Below, one piece after another: positions 8,098-17,409 of a stretch of DNA of 64,000 nt. How positions within the stretch are numbered: the stretch's first letter is position 1; each line of letters starts with the position of its first letter. The DNA comes from Nonlabens dokdonensis DSW-6. GTDB lineage: Bacteria > Bacteroidota > Bacteroidia > Flavobacteriales > Flavobacteriaceae. Location of the stretch: assembly GCF_000332115.1 (NCBI RefSeq), contig NC_020156.1, forward strand, positions 1,426,001 to 1,490,000, read 5' to 3'. The position numbers were made by a program, and so were the translations under genes. The notes under the pieces are model-generated. The model did not search any database. It saw only the letters and a program-made list of their open reading frames with translations, and was not told where the DNA came from.

Positions 8098-10260
8098 TTA
8101 CATCTTTACTTTAGCACTTGCTTCTGGAAGTTGCTCGTAGCCCATATTATATAGGCCAAATCCATAAATGTCTGTCCATTCCTGGATCTGTTGCTCTGTA
8201 GATTTACCAGCGCCGTGACCAGCGTCGGTTTCTATTCTGATTAAAGTAGGAGCGTCACCAGCTTGTTTTTCTTGCAACTCTGCAGCAAACTTGAAAGAAT
8301 GAGCAGGAACAACTCTGTCATCATGATCTCCAGTAGTTACCATCGTTGCTGGATAAGAAACACCTTCTTCAATGTTGTGTAGCGGAGAATACCCTTTAAG
8401 GTATTCAAACATTTCTGGACTATCCTCTGCAGTTCCGTAATCGTAAGACCATCCTGCACCTGAGGTAAATTTGTTATAACGCAGCATGTCTAAAACACCT
8501 ACCGCTGGAAACGCCACTCCTGCAAGATCAGGACGTTGTGTCATTGTTGCTCCCACGAGTAGTCCACCATTTGAGCCTCCTTGAATGGCAAGGTGCTTTG
8601 TATCTGTATACTTATTTTCTTTAAGCCATTCTCCTGCTGCAATAAAGTCATCAAATACGTTTTGTTTTTGCATTTTAGTACCTGCATCATGCCATTTTTT
8701 ACCATATTCACCACCACCGCGTAGGTTTGCAACAGCATAAACGCCGCCCATTTCCATCCATGCAGCTCTTGTAACAGAAAAACCTGGATTTAATGAGATG
8801 TTAAAACCTCCGTAACCATAAAGTATGGTTGGGTTTTTACCATTAAGAGCAATTCCTTTTTTATAAGAAATGATCATTGGGATTTGAGTACCATCTTTTG
8901 AAGTATAAAAAACTTGTTTGCTTTCATAGTCTTCACTATTGAACTTGATATTAGGCTTGCGGTACAGCTCTGAAGTTCCTTCTTTGATATTATATAAATA
9001 AGTACTTCCTGGAGTCGTATAGTTTGTAAAGCTGTAGTATAAAGTTTCATCTTCTTCTTTTGCTCCAAAACCTCCTACATTACCTATTCCTGGTAGTTTT
9101 ACTTCTCTTACTAATTCACCATTATAATCATATTGTTTCACTTGAGAAACGGCATCTACCATGTACTCCGTAAAAATGTATCCGCCACCAGTGGAAGGCG
9201 AAAGAACGTGCTCGGTCTCTGGAATAACATCTTTCCAAGTGTCTTGGGCTGGGTTAGAGAAGTCAGTTGTTATAATGCGTCTATTAGGTGCGTTATAATC
9301 TGTAACTAACCACAATTTACTGCCTTCATTGTGAATAAGATAGGTATTGGTATCAAAGTTATCTACTACCGCTACTAATGGTGCGTTTTTGACATTTAAT
9401 TCTTTCATCCACAATTTACCGCCATTTGTAGCTGTACTACCAGAAATAACAAGGTACTTTTGATCATCTGTTACTCCACCGCCTACATATCTATATTTCT
9501 CATTTGGGTTATCACCAAAAATAACTTCATCCTCACTTTGCGGTGTTCCTAATTTATGATAGTATAATTTGTGCCTGTCAGTCATTGCGCTTAACTCGCT
9601 TCCATCAGGTTTATCATAGCTAGAATAATAAAACCCTTCATTTCCTTTCCATGACATTCCTGAGAATTTTACATCTACAATAGTATCGCCTACCTGCTTC
9701 ATAGAGTTGACATCTAGAACAATGATCTTGCGCCAGTCGCTTCCTCCTTCACTTATAGAATAAGCAAATAGAGAACCATCTTTAGTAAAACTAGTTCCTC
9801 CTAAAGAAGTTGTACCTTCTTTACTAAAAGTATTCGGATCAAGAAAAACTTCAGCTGTTTCTGGATCGCTATCTTTCAAATATCTATAAATGACATATTG
9901 ATTTTGCAGCCCGTTATTTTTATAAAAATAGGCGTAATCTCCTTCAATAAAAGGTGCACCTACTTTCTCATAATTCCATAAATTAGTAAGTCTATCTTTG
10001 ATCTCGTCCCTGTATGAAATTTGAGAAAGGAATTCTTGCGTTGTTTTATTTTGACTTTTAACCCATTCACCAGTTTCCTCGCTACGATCATCTTCTAGCC
10101 ATCGATAAGGATCTGCTACTTCTACTCCATGATACACATCTACGGTATCCACTTTTTTAGTTTGCGGATAAGTCATCGCCATATTAACTTGTTTTTTTTC
10201 ATCTTCTTTACAAGAAATCAATACTAATAGAGCTGCTGCTCCGTAAAATAATTTTTTCAT
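8098..10260 (-). CDS. prolyl oligopeptidase family (S9A) lipoprotein
   Basis: The 720-residue protein opens with a lipoprotein signal (MKKLFYGAAALLVLISCKED, lipobox LISC), so it is a lipid-anchored periplasmic or surface serine peptidase that cleaves short peptides after proline. An N-terminal seven-bladed propeller (about residues 60-440) is followed by an alpha/beta hydrolase domain. The nucleophile is Ser563 in GGSNGG, the Asp is in TGDHDDRVVPAHS and the His in DAGHGAGKST. The substrate-binding GYGGFN is present. It starts two bases after the T9SS protein gene ends, so the two are likely co-transcribed. Confidence 0.93.
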   Translation of the reverse strand: MKKLFYGAAALLVLISCKEDEKKQVNMAMTYPQTKKVDTVDVYHGVEVADPYRWLEDDRSEETGEWVKSQNKTTQEFLSQISYRDEIKDRLTNLWNYEKVGAPFIEGDYAYFYKNNGLQNQYVIYRYLKDSDPETAEVFLDPNTFSKEGTTSLGGTSFTKDGSLFAYSISEGGSDWRKIIVLDVNSMKQVGDTIVDVKFSGMSWKGNEGFYYSSYDKPDGSELSAMTDRHKLYYHKLGTPQSEDEVIFGDNPNEKYRYVGGGVTDDQKYLVISGSTATNGGKLWMKELNVKNAPLVAVVDNFDTNTYLIHNEGSKLWLVTDYNAPNRRIITTDFSNPAQDTWKDVIPETEHVLSPSTGGGYIFTEYMVDAVSQVKQYDYNGELVREVKLPGIGNVGGFGAKEEDETLYYSFTNYTTPGSTYLYNIKEGTSELYRKPNIKFNSEDYESKQVFYTSKDGTQIPMIISYKKGIALNGKNPTILYGYGGFNISLNPGFSVTRAAWMEMGGVYAVANLRGGGEYGKKWHDAGTKMQKQNVFDDFIAAGEWLKENKYTDTKHLAIQGGSNGGLLVGATMTQRPDLAGVAFPAVGVLDMLRYNKFTSGAGWSYDYGTAEDSPEMFEYLKGYSPLHNIEEGVSYPATMVTTGDHDDRVVPAHSFKFAAELQEKQAGDAPTLIRIETDAGHGAGKSTEQQIQEWTDIYGFGLYNMGYEQLPEASAKVKM

Positions 10261-10262
10261 AA

Positions 10263-11567
10263 TTATCGTTTTAGAAATTTGGAGTTTACCTGACCTTTAT
10301 CGGTTTTAATCTGAGCAATATAAATTCCCGACTTGAACTTATAAGTAGAGATATTAGATTCTTTGCTATTTAACACCATACGTCCTTGAAGATCATAAAT
10401 TGTTACAGATTCCAGCAATAAGTCTGTTTGAACTTCTAATACTTCAGTGAGATTGTTATGAAATAATTGAACCTGTAGTTGCTCTTCGATTGTTATTTCA
10501 CTTAAAACGGTATCTGTATATCTAAATACACCAAGATTATTAAACGAATCACTAAAACTACCGCTATAACCTACCCTATCATTAAAAAAAGCACAATCTA
10601 CATGTTGATCAGTATCTATATTTATCCAGGTCACTCCATCATCTAAGGAATATGAACTTCCTGCAAGATTGACGTCACCACCAGTACTTACCATGTGAAA
10701 CGTATTAGGTATGTAAGAAATAGCACCTCCATAAGGTGTTCCTGTTCCTGAAAACACCACTCCATTCCAAGTTTGACCACTGTCAGTAGATTTGTAAATA
10801 TTTCCTGCGTTATCTTGTATTACTCCACGATCTGACGTTGCAAAAGAAATATCACCAAAAATAGTTGTGCCTCCAAAATCGCTTAAAGGTGACTGGTATG
10901 CATTCCAGGTCATACCTCTATTTGCTGAATGTATGATACGTCCAGCACTTGTAGTAAACCAAATATTATCACCTAAATGAGCAAATTGAGCTAGGTAACC
11001 AAATTCATTTGCTAGCGGTGCTGGCAAGCTTGCTGATGGAATTCTTGTGTAAGTTGCGCCGCCATCATTGGAGCTATAAATCTCCCAATATCCATTGGCT
11101 GGATCTCCTATAGCTAGACCGTTGTTAGCGTCAAAATAATGAACAATATTTGGGAAGCTTGTTGCATTATTAAATGAAGCACCGGTTTGCTGGGTCCAGG
11201 TCATACCAGCATCTGTTGTTTTCCAGATCCCACCTTGTTGTCCAGCAAGTCTAGGGTAAGCAGCTACAAATGCTGTATTAGAATCAATTCCACTGACATC
11301 TGCAATTCCTAAGTCTGGATCTCCTAGAGCAAATGAGCCGGCAGTCCATGTCAATCCAGCGTCATCAGTTTTAGAAAAAATTTGTACATTATTTGCTGTA
11401 TTGATACCATCATAACCTATAGCCCAAGCAACGTTTGCATCGACTACGTGAAACTTACTTAGACCAGTTTGTCCTGCAGTAAAGCCAGAATAAGTTTCTG
11501 TCCAAAACTGAGCATTACAAAAGACACTAAAGGATATAAATAAACTAATGAGTATATTTTTAATCAT
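10263..11567 (-). CDS. T9SS-secreted beta-propeller (Ycf48/sialidase-like) protein
   Basis: Start chosen at ATG 11567 because it gives a normal signal peptide (MIKNILISLFISFSVFCNAQ); an upstream in-frame extension to 11606 is unlikely. The mature 434-residue protein holds repeated Asp-box-like turns such as SKTDDAGLTWTAG, KTTDAGMTWTQQ, SNDGGATYTRI and KSTDSGQTWNGV, typical of the BNR/Ycf48 propeller fold. The last about 75 residues form a type A T9SS sorting domain (SVTIYDLQGRMV ... KSGIYIAQIKT ... SKFLKR). It is therefore exported by the gliding/T9SS machinery. The ligand is unknown. Confidence 0.85.
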   Translation of the reverse strand: MIKNILISLFISFSVFCNAQFWTETYSGFTAGQTGLSKFHVVDANVAWAIGYDGINTANNVQIFSKTDDAGLTWTAGSFALGDPDLGIADVSGIDSNTAFVAAYPRLAGQQGGIWKTTDAGMTWTQQTGASFNNATSFPNIVHYFDANNGLAIGDPANGYWEIYSSNDGGATYTRIPSASLPAPLANEFGYLAQFAHLGDNIWFTTSAGRIIHSANRGMTWNAYQSPLSDFGGTTIFGDISFATSDRGVIQDNAGNIYKSTDSGQTWNGVVFSGTGTPYGGAISYIPNTFHMVSTGGDVNLAGSSYSLDDGVTWINIDTDQHVDCAFFNDRVGYSGSFSDSFNNLGVFRYTDTVLSEITIEEQLQVQLFHNNLTEVLEVQTDLLLESVTIYDLQGRMVLNSKESNISTYKFKSGIYIAQIKTDKGQVNSKFLKR

Positions 11568-11629
11568 AACATAGCATTTGGCTTGTAAAGTTATGTAAAA
11601 ATACACACTGGTATGTTAAGGAAAACTTT

Positions 11630-12619
11630 TTAAACGAGTTCCTTATCGATCAAATATTCAGCTATTTGAACCGCATTTGTAGCTGCTCCTTTTCTCAAGT
11701 TATCAGATACTATCCACATATTTAATGTGTTCTCTTGGGAATGATCTCTTCTTATGCGTCCTACAAAAACGTCGTCCCTTCCATGAGCAAGTAAGGGCAT
11801 AGGATAGACATTTACATCAACGTTATCTTGAACTGTAATTCCAGACGTTTCAGATAACAACCTTCTTATGTCGGATACATCAAATTCATTTCTAAACTCC
11901 ACATTTACACTTTCAGAATGTCCTCCTACCACTGGTATACGTACTGCTGTTGCGGTTACCGCGATGGTTCTATCATTCAAGATTTTTTGTGTCTCGCGTA
12001 CTAGCTTCATTTCTTCCTTTGTGTAACCATTATCTTCAAAAACATCACAATGAGGAATAGCGTTTTTGTGTATCTGGTAAGGATATGCCATAGCTCCTTT
12101 CTTACCAGCATACTCATTTTCTAGCTGCTCAACGGCTTTTACACCTGTTCCTGTAATAGATTGATAAGTGGAGATTACTAATCGTTTAACAGCATACTTC
12201 TGGTGCAAAGGAGCAAGTGTAGCCACCATTTGAATAGTGGAACAATTAGGGTTTGCAATTATTTTATCCTCTTTTGTCAACTCTCCAGCATTAATTTCTG
12301 GAACGATAAGTTTCTTATCAGCATCCATTCTAAAGGCGCTGGAATTATCAATAACAGTAGTCCCAACGGCTGCAAACTGTGGAGCAAACTCTAGACTTAC
12401 AGATCCACCGGCAGAGAATAATGCAATGTCTGGTTTCATTTCTATAGCTTGTTTCATGCTCACTACCTTAAAATGTTTCCCTTTAAAAGTCACCTCATTA
12501 CCTACAGATTTTTCTGAGGCAACAGGAATTAATGTGGAAACATTAAGATTGCGTTCTTCTAAGACTTTCAGCATGACCTGTCCTACCATACCGGTAACAC
12601 CTACAACAGCTATTTTCAT
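11630..12619 (-). CDS. asd: aspartate-semialdehyde dehydrogenase
   Basis: This enzyme reduces aspartyl phosphate to the semialdehyde, the branch point to lysine/diaminopimelate, threonine and methionine. The 329-residue protein has the NADP-binding GVTGMVGQ at residues 7-14, the catalytic Cys126 in NPNCSTIQ and the substrate-binding GGHSESVNVEF, all at the expected spacing and full length. A short gap of 182 bases separates it from mscL, whose terminator lies in that gap, so it is probably transcribed from its own promoter. Confidence 0.96.
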   Translation of the reverse strand: MKIAVVGVTGMVGQVMLKVLEERNLNVSTLIPVASEKSVGNEVTFKGKHFKVVSMKQAIEMKPDIALFSAGGSVSLEFAPQFAAVGTTVIDNSSAFRMDADKKLIVPEINAGELTKEDKIIANPNCSTIQMVATLAPLHQKYAVKRLVISTYQSITGTGVKAVEQLENEYAGKKGAMAYPYQIHKNAIPHCDVFEDNGYTKEEMKLVRETQKILNDRTIAVTATAVRIPVVGGHSESVNVEFRNEFDVSDIRRLLSETSGITVQDNVDVNVYPMPLLAHGRDDVFVGRIRRDHSQENTLNMWIVSDNLRKGAATNAVQIAEYLIDKELV

Positions 12620-12748
12620 GATTTAAATTTTTAAAACGTAAAAGTATTATCTACAACTTTCATAAAATGCTTTTTTAACAATATTTTCCCTAGAGTCTTA
12701 TAGGATAAAAATAGCTTTTACAAAATACGTGTAAGTTGAAAACAAAAA

Positions 12749-12776
12749 AACCGCCTTGTTTAAAAACAAAGCGGTT
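12749..12776 (-). terminator. rho-independent terminator of mscL
   Basis: An 11-12 bp stem with one mismatch (AACCGC.. / ..GCGGTT) and a short A-rich loop, followed on the minus strand by seven T residues, 26 bases after the mscL stop. Confidence 0.85.
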
Positions 12777-12801
12777 GGAATCAGTTGGTTGAAACTGTTC
12801 T

Positions 12802-13212
12802 TTATTTTTGCGCTCTTAAAGCATCGCGTATTTCTGTAAGAAGAACTTCTTCTTTTGAAGGTCCTGCTGGTGCTGGAGCCTCTTTAGGTTTTCTAGCTTT
12901 GTTATAAGCTTTAACAATCATAAATAATACGAAACCGATAATTATTAAAGAGATTATTGTGTTCACCCATTCTCCGTACATGATCGCGTTTTCTGGTTTT
13001 GTAACAACACCATCTGCTCCTACCACGGCATCAGACAAAATAATTTTAAGGTCTTTAAAATCTACTCCACCTGCAAAGTGACCGATGATAGGCATCATGA
13101 TCATACTCACAAATCCTTTCACCACAGCACTTACTGCTCCAGCAAGTATAACGGCTACTGCAAGGTCTATGACATTTCCTGTCATAATAAAATTCTTAAA
13201 TTCTTTAAGCAT
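12802..13212 (-). CDS. mscL: large-conductance mechanosensitive channel MscL
   Basis: MscL opens under membrane tension to release solutes on osmotic downshock. The 136-residue protein has the N-terminal amphipathic helix and TM1 (EFKNFIMTGNVIDLAVAVIL), MMPIIG at the end of TM1, a periplasmic loop, TM2 near residues 85-103 and a charged C-terminal helix bundle segment. TM1 reads VILAGAVSAVVKG, an Ala-rich variant of the usual VIIGAAFGKIV gate, which might alter gating threshold. Length is normal. Confidence 0.94.
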   Translation of the reverse strand: MLKEFKNFIMTGNVIDLAVAVILAGAVSAVVKGFVSMIMMPIIGHFAGGVDFKDLKIILSDAVVGADGVVTKPENAIMYGEWVNTIISLIIIGFVLFMIVKAYNKARKPKEAPAPAGPSKEEVLLTEIRDALRAQK

Positions 13213-13240
13213 AATAATATTTGTTAGGTTAATTGTGCTG

Positions 13241-13248
13241 CAAATTTA
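13241..13248 (-). promoter_or_regulatory. -7 box TAAATTTG for mscL
   Basis: Plus-strand CAAATTTA reads TAAATTTG on the minus strand, 28 bases before the mscL start. It matches TAnnTTTG; no convincing -33 box was seen. Confidence 0.45.
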
Positions 13249-13324
13249 ATCTAACTAATTTCATTAACATAAAATTAAGAGCGTTTTGCTCAAAAATTCA
13301 AAAAGCTATCGTTTAAAGGATTAT

Positions 13325-14443
13325 TTACTTAGATAAAGTGTCAATATAAACACGTCTTACTCGTTTTTGGATTCCGGTAAGTAATTCATAAGAAATAGTT
13401 CCGGCATCTTCGGCCATTTGCCTAGAGGTGTGAACTGTCTGGTCAAAAATCACGACTTCATCACCTACTTTTGCCGCTATTCCTGTAATATTTACCATGA
13501 ACATGTCCATACAAATAATTCCTAAAGTAGGAGCCGGTTTTCCATTTATAGAAACTTTGAGATTTCCATAACCATAAATACGATTAATTCCATCGCCATG
13601 ACCTAAAGGTATAACCGCATAAGTCGTTGGATCTTTTGCCACAAATTTACGGTTGTAACTTACCGTTTCTCCTGGTTCAATACTGCGTATTTGTGAAATG
13701 TTAGACTTTAAAGAACTGATAGGCTTCAACTGCGCATCATGCTTTGCATCATTACCAAAACCGTACAACCCAATTCCAGAACGTACCATTGTGTAATGCG
13801 CATTATTGTAGTTAAGAATACCACTGGTATTAGCTTCATGAAGTAAAAATTCATAATCCAGCTCTTTCTTTAAAATAGCTGCTATCGTTTCAAATTTGGT
13901 AATCTGTTGTTGGGTAAACTCTTCTTCATTTAAATCTTCACTAGCTGCAAGATGCGACTGCAGCCCGCGCACTTTTACTTCTGGACTGGATTTTACTATT
14001 CTTATAACTTCTTGAATGTCTTCTGGATCGATACCTATACGGTTTAAACCTGTATTAAATTCTAAATGTATAGGATAGGATTGTTGTTGTTTCGCTTTCG
14101 CGAAAGCGATAAAAGCATCCAGCATTTCCATACTATATATCACTGGTTCTAGACAACGATCTATGCAAATATCTAGATTGTGCTGTTGCGCGTGTAAAAT
14201 GAGAATAGGAGTAATTATACCGTTTTCTCTCAGTTCTTCACCTTCTTCTGTATATGCGGTGGCAAAATAATCGGTTCCTAAATCTTGTAATTTTTGTGCC
14301 ACTTTAACTATTCCATGACCATAGGCATTTGCTTTAACTACAGCCATAAATTTTGTAGTGTCGCTTATCCTGCTTTTAAGATAATGATAGTTGTGTGCAA
14401 GAGCATCTAAATTTACTTCAAGTCTAGTGCCTTTATGTTGCAT
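13325..14443 (-). CDS. alr: alanine racemase
   Basis: PLP enzyme supplying D-alanine for peptidoglycan. The 372-residue protein has the PLP lysine Lys37 in VVKANAYGHG, the PLP-contacting RSGIGLYGFG and the C-terminal domain residues GDGINR and ICMDMFMV with the conserved pattern around the second catalytic tyrosine. The iterated palindrome at 14094-14107 encodes AFAKA within LDAFIAFAKAKQQQSYP, a surface helix before the conserved HLEFNTGLNR strand. The gene starts one base after tdk ends and is presumably co-transcribed with it. Confidence 0.95.
   Translation of the reverse strand: MQHKGTRLEVNLDALAHNYHYLKSRISDTTKFMAVVKANAYGHGIVKVAQKLQDLGTDYFATAYTEEGEELRENGIITPILILHAQQHNLDICIDRCLEPVIYSMEMLDAFIAFAKAKQQQSYPIHLEFNTGLNRIGIDPEDIQEVIRIVKSSPEVKVRGLQSHLAASEDLNEEEFTQQQITKFETIAAILKKELDYEFLLHEANTSGILNYNNAHYTMVRSGIGLYGFGNDAKHDAQLKPISSLKSNISQIRSIEPGETVSYNRKFVAKDPTTYAVIPLGHGDGINRIYGYGNLKVSINGKPAPTLGIICMDMFMVNITGIAAKVGDEVVIFDQTVHTSRQMAEDAGTISYELLTGIQKRVRRVYIDTLSK
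14094..14107. repeat. iterated palindrome, copy 3
   Basis: Full 16-bp form at 14093-14108, inside alr, reading AFAKA on the minus strand. Confidence 0.9.
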
Positions 14444-14444
14444 T

Positions 14445-15080
14445 TTACGATTCTTTTTTTTGTTCTATTTCTTCTGCCTCTACATCTATATCTTTCACTT
14501 TGTGAGAAAGCATGGCCTTATAATAAGCTGCACGACTCAATGGTTCATATTCTTGTTGTTCTCCTAGTAAAACAACGTCCTCATTTGCTGTCTTACGGTA
14601 AGAATACTGAGCAAGATTTCCTGTTCTAGTGCAAACTGCGTGAACTTTAGTCACATACTCTGCAGTAGCCATAAGTGCAGGCATCGGGCCGAATGGGTTT
14701 CCTTTAAAATCCATATCTAATCCTGCGACGATCACTCTTATACCACGATTTGCAAGTGCATTGCACACGGCAACAATTTCGTCATCAAAGAATTGAGCCT
14801 CGTCTATTCCTACTACTTGACAGTCGCTTGCTAGCAAAGGAATGTTTGCTGCAGCAGGAACTGGTGTGCTAGGAATTTCATTTGCATCGTGCGAGACCAC
14901 CATTTCTTCATCATAACGTGTATCGATGGCAGGTTTGAAAATTTCTACTTTTTGCTGTGCAAATTGCGCTCGTTTTAAGCGTCTTATCAACTCTTCTGTC
15001 TTACCAGAAAACATAGAACCACAAATTACCTCGATCCAGCCGAATTGCTCTTTGTGATTAACGGTATTTTCTAGAAACAT
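14445..15080 (-). CDS. tdk: thymidine kinase
   Basis: Type II thymidine kinase for nucleoside salvage. The 211-residue protein has the P-loop GSMFSGKT at residues 21-28, the Walker B-like DEAQFF and the lasso region [15 protein letters not shown]. The lasso carries one cysteine where zinc-binding homologues have the CxxC pair, as is common in Bacteroidetes. The C-terminus is a Glu/Lys-rich tail. It is divergent from the gene at 15169 and one base upstream of alr. Confidence 0.94.
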   Translation of the reverse strand: MFLENTVNHKEQFGWIEVICGSMFSGKTEELIRRLKRAQFAQQKVEIFKPAIDTRYDEEMVVSHDANEIPSTPVPAAANIPLLASDCQVVGIDEAQFFDDEIVAVCNALANRGIRVIVAGLDMDFKGNPFGPMPALMATAEYVTKVHAVCTRTGNLAQYSYRKTANEDVVLLGEQQEYEPLSRAAYYKAMLSHKVKDIDVEAEEIEQKKES

Positions 15081-15132
15081 TTTGTAATTTACAGGCGTTA
15101 ATAAATGAGGGCTTTTTCCTCATTCTAGAATT

Positions 15133-15140
15133 CAAAAATA
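15133..15140 (-). promoter_or_regulatory. -7 box TATTTTTG for tdk-alr
   Basis: Plus-strand CAAAAATA is TATTTTTG on the minus strand, 52 bases upstream of the tdk start. A CAA (minus-strand TTG) at 15156-15158 is 15 bases further upstream, slightly short for a -33 box. Confidence 0.45.
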
Positions 15141-15168
15141 CAAATAAACGAGCGGCAATAATCCCATT

Positions 15169-16065
15169 ATGAAAAAGAAAATAGCAGCAGATCTTACCAG
15201 CCTAGCACACCGCATCCTACAACTTAAAAATAAAGAAGATGTTAACGAGTTACAGGTCATCGCAAAAGAACTGTATGAGAAACTAACTGTTCTTTCCTTT
15301 ACTGAAAAACATTTTGCTGATATTAAACCTACCGCTGGAGATGCCGAGGTAGAGCGTAGACTTTCTCAAGCTTTTACTGAAGCTCAGGAAGATGTTAACA
15401 GCATTACTGGTGAAGTAGATCAAGCAATGGAACAAACCCAAGAGGATGTTGCTGAAGCTTTTGCAAATAATGACTTGAGTGATCTTTTTATGCCTGCCGA
15501 TGAGGATACAAGAGAAGAAATGGAGCTACCAGGAATTTCTACCATCAGTAAAATGGTAGAAGAAATGCCAGATGAAGTTCCAGAAACCAGTGCAAAAATT
15601 GATATGAGTGATGAGGAAACTCCAAATCCTATTCCTACTGAGATAAAAATGCCAGAGTTTGAAAAAAAGGAAACAGTGGAAGAAAAATTGCCTCCTATAG
15701 AAATTCCCGACCATAAAAAATACACTAAAAACGATCTAGAAGACATCACTGCAGACTTTCAAACTATGCCTGTTTTTGAACGTAAAATTAACGATGCAAA
15801 AGCAGACGAGAAACCGCTTTCCCTTAACGACCGATTGAACAAAGGATTAAAGTTTGGTATGAATGATCGCTTAGGCTTTATCAAACACCTTTTTAACGGT
15901 AGCGATCAAGATTTTAATCGCGTGATCTCACAGCTCAATACGAGAAATACCTATGAAGATGCTCAGAGTTTCATAAATAACATGGTAAAACCAGATTACA
16001 ACAATTGGGAAGGAAAAGAAACCTATGCTAACCGTTTTATGGAACTAGTGGAAAGGAATTACTAA
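15169..16065 (+). CDS. conserved acidic cytoplasmic protein of unknown function
   Basis: No family with a known function is recognised. The 298-residue product is soluble. Its N-terminus (residues 1-45) is helical (LAHRILQLKNKEDVNELQVI), the middle (about 60-190) is very acidic and Pro/Glu-rich and probably disordered, and the C-terminal 85 residues are the conserved-looking folded part (NDRLNKGLKFGMNDRLGFI, then HLFNGSDQDFNRVISQL and a final NWEGKETYANRFMELV). It lies divergent from tdk. Similar N- and C-terminal patterns occur in uncharacterised flavobacterial proteins, but no role can be assigned. Confidence 0.75.
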   Translation: MKKKIAADLTSLAHRILQLKNKEDVNELQVIAKELYEKLTVLSFTEKHFADIKPTAGDAEVERRLSQAFTEAQEDVNSITGEVDQAMEQTQEDVAEAFANNDLSDLFMPADEDTREEMELPGISTISKMVEEMPDEVPETSAKIDMSDEETPNPIPTEIKMPEFEKKETVEEKLPPIEIPDHKKYTKNDLEDITADFQTMPVFERKINDAKADEKPLSLNDRLNKGLKFGMNDRLGFIKHLFNGSDQDFNRVISQLNTRNTYEDAQSFINNMVKPDYNNWEGKETYANRFMELVERNY

Positions 16066-16150
16066 AACTTCTATTTAATTTTAGTTTGATGAAGAGCCTT
16101 GTTGTGCTTACAGAGTGTAATCGAGGTACGCAATGTTAACGCTTTTGTTT

Positions 16151-16678
16151 TTATTGAGTAAAAATGGCATCAAAGCGACCGTTAGTAATATTGTAGAGAG
16201 TTCCAGTATTAGGATCTATTACGGAAAATTCGAATGTTGCTGATACAACATTTGAGTTTGCGATAAATTCAGTAATGGTGATTGCACCTGTGGTGCTTGA
16301 ACTTGAATCAAAAAAACGCAAACCATCATCATCAACAGCTATACTTGCAAAAAAATTTCCTACGTCGTTTGACTCGATATCAAGATATTGATTAATCCCT
16401 ATTTCTTTTTGGTTAGTACGCAAGCATATATCGGATACGATACCGGTTTCATCCAGCCCACATATGTTAAAAAAATACTCTCCATCCACCAACTGATAAA
16501 AACAGTTAAAACTACCACTATTATCTACAAAAGGCTCTCCATTAACTAGGCAGCCAAAAGTACCGGCGCCTGTTTGTGTTATAGGTGGTAGGCAGTCTAT
16601 TCCTTGACAATCGTTATCGTCGCTATCGCAGGAATTTAAAAAAACGATAATTGAAATCAGTAGGATTATATTTTTCAT
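16151..16678 (-). CDS. DUF6252-like lipoprotein, copy B
   Basis: Start set at ATG 16678, giving a 175-residue lipoprotein with signal MKNIILLISIIVFLNSC (lipobox LNSC) followed by CDSDDND, the acidic tether often seen in surface lipoproteins of this phylum. The domain begins TQTGAGTFGCLVNGEPFV and ends ITNGRFDAIFTQ, matching the DUF6252 pattern of a small beta sandwich. It is the tandem paralogue of the gene at 16686, seven bases away. Extra cysteines (CQGIDC, FNCFYQL, FNICGL) may form disulfides. Function unknown. Confidence 0.7.
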   Translation of the reverse strand: MKNIILLISIIVFLNSCDSDDNDCQGIDCLPPITQTGAGTFGCLVNGEPFVDNSGSFNCFYQLVDGEYFFNICGLDETGIVSDICLRTNQKEIGINQYLDIESNDVGNFFASIAVDDDGLRFFDSSSSTTGAITITEFIANSNVVSATFEFSVIDPNTGTLYNITNGRFDAIFTQ

Positions 16679-16685
16679 AATTTTC

Positions 16686-17276
16686 TTATTGAGTAAACCG
16701 CATATCAAAGCGACCGTTGCGTATTTCTCTTAGATTGCCCTCAAAGTCAATAATATCAAATGAAAACGTTCCTGAGACGATTTGAGCATTCAAATCAAGC
16801 TTAGTAATTCTAAGCACTCCTGAACTGGATTGATTTGTAAAGGTCGCATTTGTACTAAAACTATATCTAGCAAAGGCATTACCTACTGAATTATCGATAA
16901 GTTGATAAGCCTCGCCTTCTTCTAATTCTTTAGCGTTTGTAGAGAGTGAGAGCCTTATCAAATTAAAATTTTCATTTCTCTTGTTTCCTTGCAAATTAAA
17001 GAACCGTTCTCCATTAATCAGCTGATAGACACAGTCCAGTGGATTAGTACCACCACTAGGAATAAAAGGCTCACCATCCAGCAGTGCGCCAAAGGTGTTT
17101 GCGCCAGTCATAGTCTCAGGTGGTAATTGAGAAACTGGGTCTTGTGGATTGTCGTCGTCGCTATCGCAGGAAGATATACTAAACAAGATTGCGATTAAGA
17201 TCAAGGAGATTCCGTATCTCGCTCGTGCCTCACTTGCACGGAATGACAGGTAATCAAATAAGTATTTCATAATCAT
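16686..17276 (-). CDS. DUF6252-like lipoprotein, copy A, with repeat-derived signal peptide
   Basis: The 196-residue product resembles its downstream neighbour (MTGANTFGALLDGEPFI at the start of the domain, IRNGRFDMRFTQ at the end, lipobox SISSC followed by DSDDD). Its signal peptide is abnormal: residues about 8-22 (FDYLSFRASEARARYGIS) are charged and come from an interspersed repeat at 17205-17249 read in frame. The paralogue has a plain 17-residue signal instead. If the long form is translated, the n-region is unusually long; a downstream TTG would leave too little. Whether export still works is unclear. Confidence 0.65.
   Translation of the reverse strand: MIMKYLFDYLSFRASEARARYGISLILIAILFSISSCDSDDDNPQDPVSQLPPETMTGANTFGALLDGEPFIPSGGTNPLDCVYQLINGERFFNLQGNKRNENFNLIRLSLSTNAKELEEGEAYQLIDNSVGNAFARYSFSTNATFTNQSSSGVLRITKLDLNAQIVSGTFSFDIIDFEGNLREIRNGRFDMRFTQ
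17205..17249 (-). repeat. interspersed repeat inserted in the signal peptide of a DUF6252 lipoprotein
   Basis: About 45 bases with internal inverted ends (GATTCCGT and ACGGAATGA) that translate to SFRASEARARYGIS on the minus strand. The paralogous gene lacks it. It resembles the short ATTCCG...CGGAAT repeats scattered through Bacteroidetes genomes, but only this copy is in the window. Confidence 0.6.
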
Positions 17277-17409
17277 TGCTTTGATTCTCTAAATCTAGTG
17301 AGATGATTTTCTTTTACTATTTCTTTAATGACAATTAACAAAGGTTTATAAAGTTCTACTCTTTCCCGAAAGCGAGATCAAAACAAATACTTTTATTAGT
17401 AATAAACTT

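Noticed and set aside
12203..12626. Plus-strand open frames over asd
   Set aside because: Shadows of the well-supported asd gene on the other strand.
17361..17374. Additional copy of the iterated palindrome (CTTTCCCGAAAGCG)
   Set aside because: The centre is mutated; counted only as a degenerate copy.
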